A stretch of 64,000 nt of DNA, from positions 43,478,943 to 43,542,942 of the forward strand of contig OZ024730.1 in assembly GCA_964016875.1 (NCBI GenBank), in the 5' to 3' direction. A model generated the notes under the pieces. That model worked only from the letters and a program-made list of their open reading frames with translations. It was not told the origin of the DNA and made no database searches. The DNA is from Fallopia convolvulus. Its lineage: Eukaryota; Streptophyta; Magnoliopsida; Caryophyllales; Polygonaceae. Below are positions 52,770-64,000 of this stretch, in pieces; position 1 is the first letter of the stretch; every line of letters starts with the position of its first letter. A program made the position numbers and the translations under genes.

Positions 52770-53500
52770 TACGTCCTCTCCTACCTCTACAGTTCCTTCA
52801 TATTTTAGACCCGTTCACACCCCAACTCATCAAATGATAACCCGTTCCAAAACAAACAATCTTAAGCCCAAAACCTTCTCTTCTACCAAACATCCTTTAC
52901 CTATTTCTCATGATCATTATGCTGAGCCAAAAACATTCAGTCAAGCCTCTAAATTTCTTGAATGGCAGAATGCAATGCAAAATGAATATGATGCCCTTTT
53001 ACTTAATGGGACTTGGACAATTGTCCCTCACTCTTGTAATGCTAACATTGTTGGTTGTGAGTGGGTGTACAGGATAAAGAGGAAAGTTGATGGTTCTATT
53101 GAGCACTATAAGGCACGTTTAGTGGCAAAATGTTACAATCAGGAGGAGGGTATTGATTATTTTGATACCTTTAGTCCTGTCATCAAACCTACAACCATTC
53201 ACATTGTTCTGTATATTGCTCTACAACATTCTTGGCCTATTCGACAGGTTGATATTAACAATGCCTTTCTCAATGGAGATCTTTCTGAGCAGGTTTTTAT
53301 GTCCCAACCACCGGGATTTGTTGATCATTCTAGGCCCAATCACGTGTGTCTGCTACAGAAGGCTTTATATGGCCTTAAACACACGCCCAGGGCTTGGTTT
53401 ACAAAGCTCCGCCACTTTCTGTTAGGTCATGGTTTTCGGTCTTGCAAGTCCGATATCTTTTTTTATTTGTGCGCCGACATGGCAGCTCCGTGCTTTACAT
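52770..53500 (+). pseudogene. Copia reverse transcriptase, N-terminal part
   Basis: Reads HQMITRSKTNNLKPK, EPKTFSQASKFLEWQNAMQ, NGTWTIVP, CEWVYRIKRKVDGSIEHYKA, RLVAKCYNQEEGIDYFDTFSP, QVDINNAFLNGDLSEQVFM, PPGFVDHS and LQKALYGLKHTPRAW. This is the standard copia RT start. The AFLNGDL box retains the first catalytic Asp (QVDINNAFL). A frameshift near 53465 (DIFFY..CADM) moves the rest to another frame. Confidence 0.9.
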
Positions 53501-54287
53501 TCTGGTTTATACGGATGATTTGTTGTTCACAAGTTCTGTTACATATGATATTGATCGCTTTATTTAGCTCTTAAATCGAACCTTCTCTCTGCGTGATCTT
53601 GGACCTATTCATTATTTTCTCGGACTTAAGGTTGTTCGTAAGCATGATCATTTTCTTCTGTCACAACAGAAGTGTATCCGTGACTTGTTAGAGCATAGCA
53701 AAATGAGTGATGCTAAGCCGATTTCTTCTCCAACAAAGTCGGCCTCTCGTTTACAACGCTCAGGTGATACTTTATCTGATCCTTCTCTTTATCAAAGTAT
53801 TGTGGAAGCTTTATAGTATGTCACTATTACTAGACCGAAGATTTCTTATGATGTTAATCGAGTTTGTCAGTACATGCATGATCCTACTGAAACTCATTGG
53901 TCCACTGTAAAGCGCATTCTGTGCTATTTAAAGAGATTTGTCACGTCTGGTCTTGTCATTCGGCCGCCCATTGATGATCGTTTAGTTGCTTACTGTTATG
54001 CCGGTTGGGTTTCTGATGGTGGTGATTGTCGTTCTCAACATGGGTTTTCCATCTACTATGGTGGAAATCTCATTAGTTGGTCTTCCAAGAAACAACACGA
54101 TCTTAGTATCACTTATATGTCTGCGAATCTGGTTTTCCATCGGCGGTTTAAGCACATCAAGATAGATTATTATTTTTTTCGTGAACAAGTTGAAGATGGC
54201 TCTTTAGTTGTTCGTCATGTTAGGGCTCATGATCAAACTGCTGACATTTTACTAAATCCATTGGCACAACTCGATTTCTTCAGTTAA
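53501..54287 (+). pseudogene. Copia RT C-terminal part and truncated RNase H
   Basis: In shifted frames: YILVYTDDLLFTSS (catalytic YxDD), LGPIHYFLGLKV, TRPKISYDVNRVCQYMH, HWSTVKRILCYLKR, YAGWVSDGGDCRSQHGFSIYY and SWSSKKQHDLS. The sequence then jumps to ITYMSANLVFHRRFKHIKIDYYF and ADILLNPL. The SSTEAEYRA...LLWCDN segment of copia RNase H (about 45 codons) is missing, an internal deletion near 54110. A TAG follows SIVEAL near 53815. Confidence 0.85.
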
Positions 54288-54323
54288 GATCCAAGCTTCA
54301 TGTTTGTAACCCTCCATGAGCTT

Positions 54324-54337
54324 GTGGGGAGGGGGGG
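54324..54337 (+). promoter_or_regulatory. Copia polypurine tract
   Basis: gtggggagggggg lies directly before the 3' LTR. It is the expected second-strand primer site. Confidence 0.8.
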
Positions 54338-54491
54338 TATTAGGATATAGATTATATTTATGTAAAATATCTCTTTGTTATTATTTTATATCTTGGATAG
54401 CAAGAAAGATAAGATCTCTTGGATATCACAAGACCCTTGTATTTAAAACCCTTTTGACATTCAATAGAAATCATCCTTTCAAACAATTATA
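54338..54491 (+). repeat. Copia 3' LTR
   Basis: 154 bp, tattaggatatag...caattata, matching 25656-25804 plus 28100-28104. It is followed by the TSD aaccg (54492-54496). Confidence 0.92.
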
Positions 54492-54496
54492 AACCG

Positions 54497-54904
54497 AGAA
54501 AAAGAAAAACAAGTGCAAACACTCACCGGAGTTGGTGGTGGCCTTCGCGCTATACTTGTCGGCAACGAGCGAGGCTCAAACTGCTTCTGGAAAGAAAAAC
54601 AAGGGAGATATGGAATTTCATTGGATGGCATGAGGTGTGGATGATGGAGGCAGCGTGGTGGTGCGTTGAGGGGGGGATGACGAAGGAGTTGGAGATTATT
54701 TCGGCGACCTCTAGAGGAAAAGGCGAGAACGATGTGGAGAGGAAAAGGCGAGAGAGAGAAAGGAGTCAATGTTGTGAGTCTCGTGTATTGGGGTTAGTTT
54801 TGAAAATAAAAGTTAACTCCAAACTAACGTGTAATTATAAACCTAAAAAAGGACCTATTACCTAATTCTCTCAATTTTTTATGACACTACCAATAATACT
54901 TGCC
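54497..54904. other. Sequence after the copia insertion
   Basis: GC-richer than the surroundings. A 96-codon minus frame (54769-54479) crosses the LTR border and is not supported as a gene. An ag-rich stretch lies at 54715-54765. Nothing recognised. Confidence 0.35.
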
Positions 54905-55975
54905 TAGTTTGTAGAAGCTTCAACAAAAAGGACAAGATCATTTGCAAAAACAAATGTGAGAGACACACCCCTCCTTCCCAAATTGGTTTCCAGCGGCCAC
55001 CATCGACCTCTTCTTAGATGATATGAGATAAATATTCCTTGAAAAGCACAAAAAGATACGAGGATAGAGGATCGCCTTGATGAATCCCCTAGAAGGTTTA
55101 AAAGAATCTCCTCTAGAACCGCTCCAAAGCAATTCCATATGACCCTCGGATTCACATTTCATGATAATGTCAACAAGGGATGGCAGGAAGTGTGCATGGG
55201 TGAGAAGCAAGCTAGGAAATCCCAATGAATCCGATCATATGCTTTAGCCAAGTCTATCTTTAGAATTGTCACTTTAGCATTATTCTGAACCTCAACCATA
55301 GAATGAAGAGTCTCCTGAACTACCACTACGTTGCCTTGGAATGAAACTTGCTTGCGTAGGAGAAATGAGGAAAGGAAGGTTTGGCTTAAGATGATTCACT
55401 ATCACCTAAGTTGCAATCCTAAATGTGACTTCAACAATAAAATAGGATCAAAACGTGTCGCAATATCTTCAATTTTGGGAATTAACACCATTAAAGCATT
55501 ACACAAATTAGGAGGCAAGGATCCCCAATTAACAATGTTAAGAACTATGCTTTTAACCTGGGGACCCACAACACTCCAAATTCGTTGGTAAAAGACAGGT
55601 AGATAACCATTCGAGCTTGAAGCCTTAAAAGGTTCGATCATTCTCAAAGCGCCCCAAACCTTCGTATCAATAAAAGGCTAGGAAAGGCAATCAACAAATG
55701 CAACTGACGGCATGGGAAAAGCAATTTCGAGCAAATGAGACTATATGGGCAAGACGATCAGTAGTATACAACCCCTCAAGGAATTGTAAAACTAAGTATT
55801 GGACTATACACCATCAATCCAAATACCATTCTCATCTTGAAGACCAGTAATCCGATTAACCCGGCATCTAATAATGGTTGAGAGATGATAGAAGTTGGTA
55901 TTTCGATCACATTTAAGCAAGAACAAAGCCCTCGATTTTTGGAACCAAAGTTGTGTTCTTATTTGTTCTTTGGTC
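54905..55975 (-). pseudogene. LINE-5 reverse transcriptase remnant
   Basis: Minus-strand reading in shifting frames gives FWFQKSRALFLLKCDRN and NTNFYHLSTIIRCRVNRI at the high-coordinate end. FKASSSNGYLPVFYQRIWSVVGP and ALMVLIPKIEDIATRF follow, then KIDLAKAYDRIHWDFL. The last parts are HMELLWSGS, GIHQGDPLSSYLFVL-like and FVFANDLVLFVEA, where the FADD box is FAND. Many stops. The catalytic Asp change and decay mark an old relic of the LINE-4 type. The ends are not defined. Confidence 0.72.
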
Positions 55976-56746
55976 TACAAATGTTATCTTAGCTTATTAA
56001 AGGTTGGTTCTCACTTCTCTCCTTTGTTCTTGAAAATTTTTAATCTATTTTATCTATTTGATTGTGAATGTAATTATATTGATAAGACACAACCAAATAT
56101 ATTGCATTAAAAATAATACTTTCATATTTCAAGACATTCAATACATTATATCTTCAGTGTTTTAACTTCAAATATAATAAGTTTACATTAAATTAATATT
56201 ACATTTATCTAACCTGTAGAATCTTATAATTTTATGTTTCAATTTTACAATTGGATCTAAGAATTCCAATCCTAACAACATTGCATTTGACCAAGCATAC
56301 CCTTCCCTGCACATCCATAGACAAAGAATTAACGAACCCTACATGCTACGAGTATAAACCGGTCTTGTTCCGGTGAAATTTATTGGAAACTCTATAGGTA
56401 GAGTTCTAAAACCCTGTTGTAAATTAGTGAACTCTAGGGGAAAAAATTAAAAAAAAATCATTTGTAAATTTGGAGAGAGAACAAACTAAATCTAACAGTT
56501 AAATTATATTCGGATAACTGAGATTTAGCCAAATTCACTGATAGAGTTTTTGTTAAACTCCACCGTAACTATTTATTCTTTCCCACAAACAGCTGCATCT
56601 GCCATATGGATTTCAACTTTCAAGATGTTAGCAATCTATTACAATATGCAGCTCTAGAATTAACATACAACAAAAATCATTTGCTTCTATTGTGGATGGG
56701 TTAGTCGTGTCAGCTCTAGTATAAAAAGAGGCTAACAACCAGTATG

Positions 56747-56815
56747 ACATCATCATCATCATCAACATCATCAACATCATCATCATCATCATCAATAACA
56801 ACAACAATTACATAG
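56747..56815. repeat. CAT/CAA trinucleotide microsatellite
   Basis: catcatcatcatcatcaac followed by further cat and caa units over about 68 bp. Confidence 0.92.
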
Positions 56816-56839
56816 TGGAGCTCCCCTTACGGGAAATCT

Positions 56840-56859
56840 GGGGGGGGGGGGGGGGGGGG
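56840..56859. repeat. Poly(G) run of 20
   Basis: Twenty consecutive G. It is flanked by two copies of ggagctcccct (about 56818 and 56870). The length may be an assembly or sequencing estimate. Confidence 0.85.
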
Positions 56860-57432
56860 TGTCAAGATAGGAGCTCCCCTGGTTTAACGCAAAGGAGCCC
56901 AAAAGACCCGACGGACCATAGAGCACAAAAAAAAAACAAGAAACCCAAAAGCAAAGACCACAAACAGTATGACATCATCCAGCTCTATTCTATAGTGGCT
57001 TGGATAAGAAATACAGTATGCTGAAAATTGCACTCCAATGAAAATAGAGGAGCTTTTAATAGCACTTAACACATTCACAGAAATGCAGGTGGTGATTCCA
57101 TGCTAAATCACTTTACAAAATTGGTAATTGCAAATGGTAGGAGAAATGGTTCTCTACAATATCCAATAATGGGATGTCAGGTGTATGAATAGTGAGCTGG
57201 ATGATTTCGTGTGAAATCACATTTGTGCATGCTGTTTTGTGGAAAATGACAAATGACCTGATTGATATGAACAAAATGCAAATGAAGCTATTATGTGGAA
57301 AAGGGCATGACTGATATCAACAAATGCAAATGAAACAATTAATTAACTTGAAAATTGATCATGCTGGTCAATTTCTCCCAAGTTTTTTTACCCTTCAAGT
57401 CAAGGTTAGTGCAGCACTTCTGCAGAGTATGG

Positions 57433-60400
57433 TTAGTGTTGTCCAGTAAATTTGGTGCAGTCGTAAGGTCCAATTCCCTGATTGTTTTTCCGCTTCACCT
57501 GAAAAATCAAAGAGGATATCCAGATAAACTTATTAATTTTCAAGAACATTGTTTTCCATAGGAACCACGTTCATCATTTCTAATGAGCTTTTTCTTTAGT
57601 TTAACAATATCTGGACCTAGCCAAGTAATTGGGTCAGGTAAGCATATTTGTACATCTATCATGAAATCTACATGTCTATTTAAGTAATCATATTTCTAAT
57701 GAGCTATTTAATCGTGGAGACCGTTCTCAGGAGATCCACGACTATTATTACATTCTACGTTCTCCAAATAAGCTTAGTCTAGTTTATACTAGCTATATTA
57801 GAAAACATCCTCTTAGTATCTTCTACTTGCAAAAAATAAAAATACAGCCAGAAGAATCATACCGGAGACCAAGGACTAGGCTCAGGTGATAATTTGGCAG
57901 GAGGAGGAGAATTTTGTACAGGACCAGTCTTCAAGGTCAAAATTTCCTGCAGTAAGAAATCAGCCTGACTTAGGATTGATCATGTCAATTAATGCATGAC
58001 AAACTAATATGTTCATTGCTAGTTGCTACTGATGTTCTTGTATGTTACCATCATAACAAATTTGTATGATCACAAAATTCACTTAGCTATTAAATTCACT
58101 GACATTGATGGAAAATCAATATGCAAGAATCTATGTACAAAAATAAACACAAATTTAATAGAAGACACTTTGGACCTGACTTTAACTTCATAACACATTA
58201 CCTCTCCAGCTGCTTCAACAGCAGCTAGCCACTCCTCTGAAAATGGAACAACATCAGCTGGTGGTCTAGTTACAAGCTTTGATGGATTTTTTCCACCCTT
58301 GACTATCCTCCTGTAATAAGAAATCCACAAATAATATAAAGTTTATATTGCATAAACTGCAATTAATACGGTTAAGGAAAAGGAGACCAAATGAAAATTC
58401 AAGATACTTACGATCTTGTGTTTTCATCCTCATTGTCAATGCCATGGGTGTCTTCGTGTACATTTGCACTCTCAAATTGCTCATCACTTTCAACCGCTGA
58501 TGCTTTTCTCACAGCTGTACTATTTATTTTAGAAGGAGAGCTAGATGCCAAAATATCCCAATTCGCAACAGAACTTAGGTTGCAAGCCTCACTCATCCTT
58601 GGAAACAGTTGAAGTTCCTGAAGTATGGTCTGATCAGACCTGTTATTTCCAGATGAAGAGTCATCAATCAAGATTATATGATTTTCAACCTGTTCAATTT
58701 CTAAGGAAGTATGCGGTGGTTCCTGGTTCATCTGGTAATCATTTTCCAGCTTATATACTCTAATAGTACTAACTCTTGATGATAAATCCACACTGCCATG
58801 CAGAGAATAAGCTTCCGTATTATTTATGGCAGGAGAGTTTGCAGTTTGATTCTCATTTTTGTTTGCAAGCAACAGCTTTTCCATATGGTCAAGAACAACC
58901 TCCTCTCTGCAATCACTTACAACTAAATCTTCTTGACACATATCCTTTCCTAAGAAGACCGACATTGTTTCATTCCCCAAACTTGGGTTGCAGACTGTTG
59001 CAGCATGTATAGTCTGATCCTCAATTGTGCACGGGCTCAACTGAAATTCTGCCTGATAACTCAACTCCCTGTCATCAATGCTGACTAAATCTTCAGAGTT
59101 TTCATTTTCTAAGAATCCTGATATGACTTCATCTGGCATCAATGGTTTGACTGAAATTGTGCTTGAGCTCAATTGGAATTCTGCCTGATGTCTCAGCTTT
59201 ATGTTTTCGAATGTTACTAAATCATTTGAGGAAAGCTTACTTTTTAAGGAGGCTGAATCATCTGGCATCAAAGGCTCCCTTACAATTTCATCAGAAGTAT
59301 TATGCTGCTGATCAATCCCATATGTTGATAATTCGGTAGCTGCTGAACCGATTCCTTGAAATGGAGAAAATGACAACTCAACATCACATACAACTGCATC
59401 AATTTGACTTATACTCTTGCATGCCCTTGGAGACACTTGAAGTTCAAAATCAGCATTTTGATCAATTGAGTCTGTTTCATTAGTGTACTCTGCAACAGAT
59501 AGATCCACATGGTCCTCTACCTGTAGTTTAGTATCTAATGACAGCTCAACATCACATTTAACTGCATCAACTTGACTTGTACTCTCACAAGCCCTTGGAG
59601 ACTTTTGAAGCTGAAAATCAGGATTTCGACCAATTAAGTCTGTTTCATGAGCATACTCCACAGCAGATAGATCCACATGGTCCTCTGTCCGTGGTTTAGT
59701 GTCTAAAAGTGTTGGAGAACATGAGAACTCAGCATCACATATAACTGCATCAACATGACTTACACTCTCGGATACCCTTGGAGGCATTTGTAGTTCCAAA
59801 TCAGCATTTTGACCGTTTAAGTCTGTTTCATTAGTGTACTCTGCAACGGATAGATCCACATGGTCCTCCATCTGTGGTTTAGTATCTAAAGAGGCTGATG
59901 GTGCCACTTCCAAAGCTAAGGGCTCACTCTTTTTTTCATCGTCAGTGACAATCCTGAAAGCATCATTTTCAGCAATACTTTTATCAACAATTTCGACAGG
60001 TTTATCCATCAGAGGGAGTAAGCACTGCAGCACTTCAAGTTCTTGCTGCATATTTGCTGTGTCCACAATTTTCTCTAAAGCTGAAAGTGCTTCACTTGCA
60101 ACTAGCGGCTTATCCACTTTAGCTTCTTCCATAATATGATCAACAGAATCAATTTCAAAAGCTCTTTCAGGAGAAAAGCTTCTTTTTAGTAGCTCCTTGG
60201 TATTTGAACTCAATCCATCATAAATTTGAGAAACCTCGTCTGTGACATAGGATGGGCATTGCAACTCTTGAACTTTGATCCCGTCTAGTCTGTTTGGCAT
60301 TTCGAGGGAACTATCACATACTAAAGGAGTGTCGACAATAGAATACTCTCGAGCTTCAGATTCCAGGACAAGTCTGTTGTTCATAGCTGACAAATCACAT

Positions 60401-63400
60401 TGTTGTTGCTCAACATGACAGTCAGAATTTTTTTCCATCCCAGAGGTTAACTGATAATCAAAACTTTGGGACAAGCCTTTATCATTATATTTACATTCTC
60501 CATTGGGGGAAACAGACGTGGTATCTTTTCCATCAATACTGACTGAATTATGTTCATGCTCCACAAAATGTTTGTCAACTTCCTCAACGCCATTATTAGC
60601 CATCTGCTCCAAAGGCTTCTCATCTAAAAGAGCTTGTGCACCAACAATCAACTCATTGTTCTTGCATTGTACAGATTCATCATGGATTTTAGGGCTATTT
60701 ATAGATGAAACAGAACATGGCTGAGCTGAAATTGAGTCAGATGTTCTGTCCACAGCCGCTTTTGAAATCTTGGACTGAATTATATTCCATCTGGATCCTA
60801 GATTATGTGATATAGATGAAACTGAGCATTGCTGAGCTGGACCAGAGTCAGGTATTCTATCCATAGTCGTTTTGGGGATCTTGGACTGAAAAACATTGCA
60901 TGTGGCTCCTACTCCTAGTTGTATATTCCTTTGTCCCAAGCCAGTTGGCATAGAGATTTTTGGCTGCCGCAATGCTTAAGAATTAGAAACTAAAATTATC
61001 CATGTCGCCAAATACACTTTCAGATAAATAGCATTGACAGATCATACCTCGCTAAAGAACCTCAAAGATGGTGATGGCATCTTTAATCCTGATGGCTTTT
61101 CTGATTGATGTGGAGCAGATTGACCAATGATACATGTGTTGCCAGAATTTACACGGACCGAGACTGCAGCTTTGCTTCTCCCTTCATTTGCTTCCAGTCC
61201 AATGGGATATATCTTGCCTGAATTGACTTCTGAAGATGTAATCTCCTTCACATGTGACACTTTGTGGCTGGTTGATAGTTGCTCTCGAAAGCTTGGAACA
61301 TTCTGGATATTAAGGGAATAAAATCACAACATGCATCACAAATGTGTAAGCATACGAAACACATTTGTAATTGTAGCTACTCAAAAGATATTTCAGAAAA
61401 TATATGCTGAGAAAAATCTGGATTCTCACCCTATTCTTTCTAGTTCTTTGGTCAGAAGGTTTAGGTGGCTTGGTTATGCACAGGGAAACAATCTTTGGAG
61501 AATTAGAAGTGCTTCTTGTGTTGGAACATCCAATTTGATCTATATGCTTCTGGACACTGGTTGCTGAATAAAAATTTCAATAATGCAGAAAAAGAAAAGG
61601 GAAATTTTGATCAAAAGATCTTTCAAATAGTTTGAATTTGAATAACAAAGCAAGATAGACTACTCAAGGATCTCAAGAAATAACTGGACCTCAAATGACC
61701 AGCTTTACCTGATGCAGATGTTAGGAGAACTGAAAGACATAGCTAAACATTTAAATAAAATTTTAATTAAAAGGTGTCAAGAATTACCAGGTGGAGCAAT
61801 ACGGTTGCGCTTTAAATGGCTTGCATCTGAGCTGCTAGCTGTGGTGGAGCTCAAATGAGCATCTGACTTTAAAACTGGCATTCTAGGAATTTTGGAGTTT
61901 TGCGCTGCAGGTTTTGCTGGACTTGTGCTCAGAAGCCTCTTGTGCGTGGTGGAAGAGTTAAGAATTCATTTGTACAAGCTTAGCATGTATATAAAAAAGC
62001 CTTAAGATATGAAACAAATACAACCTTGAAAGGATATGATGTAGGAGTAGGGTAAATCAAACAACTCCCTTCTTTTCGACCACTATTCTTAGCAGATGCC
62101 GTTGATGCTAGTTTCTTTGATTTCTGAAAAAAAGAAAAATGCAGAAAACAGGTTATGCTGTAATTCTAAAAGGTGGATTGATTATATTGCTTAAACATAG
62201 AGACAAACTGCTAAGCCCGAAGCAAGAGATTTCTGCTTCAGAATTGAGCCATCCCCAGTTCTTTTATCTTCCTTAGTGCTGCTAAAAGGCAACTTCCTGG
62301 ATGACTTTGATTTCATGGTTTGCAAACCAGTGGGAGTAGTATCGGCATGCATTGGTGTCCTCTGTTCTTCAGATATAATAGGCAAATATTTGCCATCAAG
62401 CTTGATTGGTGTCCCACTTATCATAGACAATTCTACGGAACTCAGAACACCTACCAAATATCAAGAAATATGTTCAGTCAAGCAATTGAGTCAAGAAAGG
62501 TATTCAAATGGATTATTGGGAATACCTTCTTCGGTGAAAAAAGCTTTATCCCATGCAAGGCTTTTGCGGAGGTTACAACCTCCAGCTTTCCGGTTCCTTT
62601 TCATCTTCTGTGGTTCCAAGCTTAGGTTACTGGACCCAAGTTTCATGTTGCAGCTTACCTTAAGGTTCTCTTTGTTGCTATCAGGCAACACACAGCCAGT
62701 TTCTCCAAAACGCACATTGTCTTTTAAAATTGCTGCGGTTTGAAAGGGAATCGTTGCAGTAGTGTCATTTCACATAAATCAATACAATTATGAAGTTATG
62801 CTCTCCAAACAATCAAAAGTAACTGAAATTTTGCTTGTTTTTCACACTCAACATTATCCATGCACAATATGGTTCTGATTCTTATCCTAAAACTAAGCTG
62901 AATCATGACAATCAAGCAACCAATACCATCGAATAATAGCATGCAATGGGAAGAGAAAAATCGTACAACTGAGAAAAAGCGCACACTAAGACAATGTGGA
63001 TGATTTAACTTGGAAAATGTAACCAGAGATCGATTCTCACCGTGCACCCAGATATCGTCACAGAACTGGTAAAATGACAAAGCAAGGAAATTGAAGCAAA
63101 AGGAAACAAAAAAACCAAAGAATTAACCCCCGAGAGAGCAATTAACTCAAACACCAATAAAATTGAGCACAAGATAAACCCTAAAAGATACCACAATCCC
63201 ACATTATGCACAATCCGCAACAAAAGAAGTTTTGAATTTCGAGAATAAAAGGCAATAGGAAACCCTAACTTGTCTTAGGCGGGCGAGAAGAAGCAGAAGA
63301 TGCGGCAATGACGAGCGGTGAACAAGGGAAGCCTCCGGCTTCGTCGGGAGGTAAGTTTCGGAGGAGAGAATCATCTTCATGGCCGATGTCGATCAGCGAG

Positions 63401-63417
63401 AAATCGTCGGAATCCAT
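57433..63417 (-). CDS. Conserved plant protein, 11 coding exons (GTSE1-like?)
   Basis: Exons (minus): 63417-63270, 62732-62526, 62450-62209, 62123-62025, 61938-61788, 61563-61430, 61302-61048, 60963-58412, 58310-58202, 57946-57863, 57498-57433. All junctions are GT-AG and the phases agree, giving 4047 nt (1348 aa). The start is MDSDDFSLIDIGHEDD, and ATG follows a GA-rich leader. Conserved-looking blocks: NLRKSLAWDKAFFTEEGVL, GLKMPSPSLRFFSE, PFSEEWLAAVEAAGE, PEPSPWSP and KRKNNQGIGPYDCTKFT near the C-terminus. The 850-codon exon 8 is Ser/Asp/Glu-rich and holds three repeats. The blocks recall plant GTSE1-like (possibly microtubule-related) proteins. That is from memory and unverified. The donor of exon 3 (GCA|GTTTGT) is the weakest. 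No premature stop: a likely working gene. Confidence 0.85.
59340..59900 (-). repeat. Three in-frame repeats within exon 8 of the host gene
   Basis: Each unit encodes a variant of LDTKxxxEDHVDLS, EYxxETD, LQxSPRxCxS and VDAVxCDxELS. The DNA word agatccacatggtcctc lies at 59501, 59669 and 59852, so the units are about 168 and 183 bp. A second, looser pair (LRHQAEFQLS and LSYQAEFQLS) lies at about 59040-59200. They are acidic and probably disordered. Confidence 0.88.
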
Positions 63418-63660
63418 CTCTTTCTCTCTATATATAGGATTTCGCCGGTCGTAGGGTTGTGAACAGCGACGGCGACAGTGGTGGTCTGGTGGAGTTCAAA
63501 ATCAAATCGTAGAGAGCGGGAGTGCGGGATGGTGAAAGCAGAGCAGACAGAGATGGAGTCCGTCACGTGACAGTGAGCATGTTCGGGGGAACCCAGCCGC
63601 TGTGTTAAAATTTCAAAATGTTTTAACAAATAGTAGATGATAAACAGTTTTCTATGAAGA
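63418..63660 (-). promoter_or_regulatory. 5' flank of the host gene
   Basis: A ctatatatag TATA-like word lies at 63428-63437, only about 10-20 bp before the ATG and too near to act as a standard TATA box for this start unless the leader is extremely short. Upstream is GC-richer sequence with a possible leader. No motif is clearly assigned. Confidence 0.35.
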
Positions 63661-64000
63661 GATAATTAATTGATAAAATGGTAGCTCATAGCCTCATACC
63701 CTTAAAAAAGTTGTTAATTGTAAAAATAAAACAAATTACTGAAAATTAGAGTTTTTTTGCAGTAAAATCAGATTTATCCCTCTTGATAAAATGGTAGCTC
63801 ATACCCTAAAAAAAGAAAACTTAAATAAAAGGAAATAAAATATGTTAATTGTAAAAATAGCTCATACCCTAAAAAAAGTTGTTAATTGTAAAAATAAAAT
63901 AAATTACTGAAAACCACCCGTAAGATATGGCATATTGCAAAAATAAATTACTGAAAAAAAAGTTTATTTTTATAATTTTTTTTTCTCTTTTTTAAGGAAT
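63661..64000. repeat. AT-rich imperfect repeats at the window end
   Basis: gataaaatggtagctcata...ccctaaaaaaa occurs at about 63674 and 63785, with a shorter copy at 63858. gttgttaattgtaaaaataaaa occurs at 63711 and 63879. No gene is seen. Confidence 0.75.

Larger units (their letters stand above)
25656..54491 (+). mobile_element. Ty1/copia retrotransposon inflated by nested insertions
   Basis: One plus-strand copia element with 154-bp LTRs (TATTAGG...ATTATA), TSD aaccg, PBS, gag-pol pieces and polypurine tract. Its own sequence is about 4.7 kb: 25656-25804, 28100-29586, 31427-32593, 39936-40083 and 52770-54491. The rest is later insertions. Identification rests on the LTR pair (4 differences in 154), matching TSD, and copia domain order gag, protease, integrase, RT, RNase H, where integrase before RT is diagnostic. 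All coding parts carry stops or shifts. The LTR ends are TA...TA rather than TG...CA, perhaps by mutation of TGTTAGG. Confidence 0.9.
55976..57432. other. Intergenic region with microsatellites, 3' of the host gene
   Basis: No supported gene. It includes the CAT microsatellite and the poly(G) run listed separately. The last few hundred bases (about 57050-57432) should hold the 3' UTR of the host gene; I see no clear poly(A) signal. Confidence 0.5.

Noticed and set aside
54479..54769. A 96-codon minus frame next to the copia 3' LTR.
   Set aside because: It includes LTR sequence and has no family features.
63425..63440. ctatatatag as the promoter TATA box of the host gene.
   Set aside because: It lies only about 10-20 bp before the ATG, too close for a standard TATA-to-start distance.

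Overview
The window looks like a repeat-rich chromosomal segment from a flowering plant. The evidence is plant L1-type LINEs, a Tat-lineage Ty3/gypsy element with a second RNase H domain, an Athila-type gypsy element, a Ty1/copia element, Helitron, MULE-like and hAT-like DNA elements, and one intron-rich plant gene with GT-AG introns. The species cannot be named from this; a dicot is likely. Nothing suggests a bacterial or viral replicon. There is no CRISPR array or operon.

Layout. 1-281 is one copy of a duplicated LINE-like fragment. 282-11600 is a broken LINE (LINE-1, minus strand) with a second LINE (LINE-2, 4820-9210) nested between its two ORFs. 11706-12945 holds two decayed LINE pieces on opposite strands. 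13029-23467 is the second copy of the 281-bp fragment, split by a structurally complete Tat-type gypsy element (13204-23356; two 770-bp LTRs, TSD gtact). That element has a gene-like unit on its antisense strand and a 45-bp minisatellite. 23500-24085 is a GTCAAC-rich array, followed by AT-rich DNA.

25656-54491 is a single Ty1/copia insertion (plus strand, 154-bp LTRs, TSD aaccg) inflated from about 4.7 kb to 28.8 kb by nested insertions. These are a Helitron in the 5' LTR (25805-28099), a 1.8-kb solo-LTR-like insertion in pol (29587-31421), an Athila-type element lacking RT/integrase (32594-39935) that carries its own solo LTR (38104-39309), and a 12.7-kb composite (40084-52764). The composite contains another LINE (LINE-4), a MULE-like element (45574-46995), a hAT-like MITE (47477-47982) and a diffuse repeat-rich block. 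Most boundaries were found by matching target-site duplications and checking that the interrupted reading frame resumes.

54905-55975 is one more LINE remnant. 57433-63417 (minus) is the only convincing host gene: 11 coding exons whose phases all agree (4047 nt, 1348 codons plus stop). It encodes a conserved plant protein with a Ser/Asp/Glu-rich central exon and C-terminal signatures that recall plant GTSE1-like proteins. That identification is from memory only.

The transposon genes do not form a pathway with one another. Their relationship is order of insertion: each nested element is younger than its host element. All positions were read by eye from the sequence. No database search was run.
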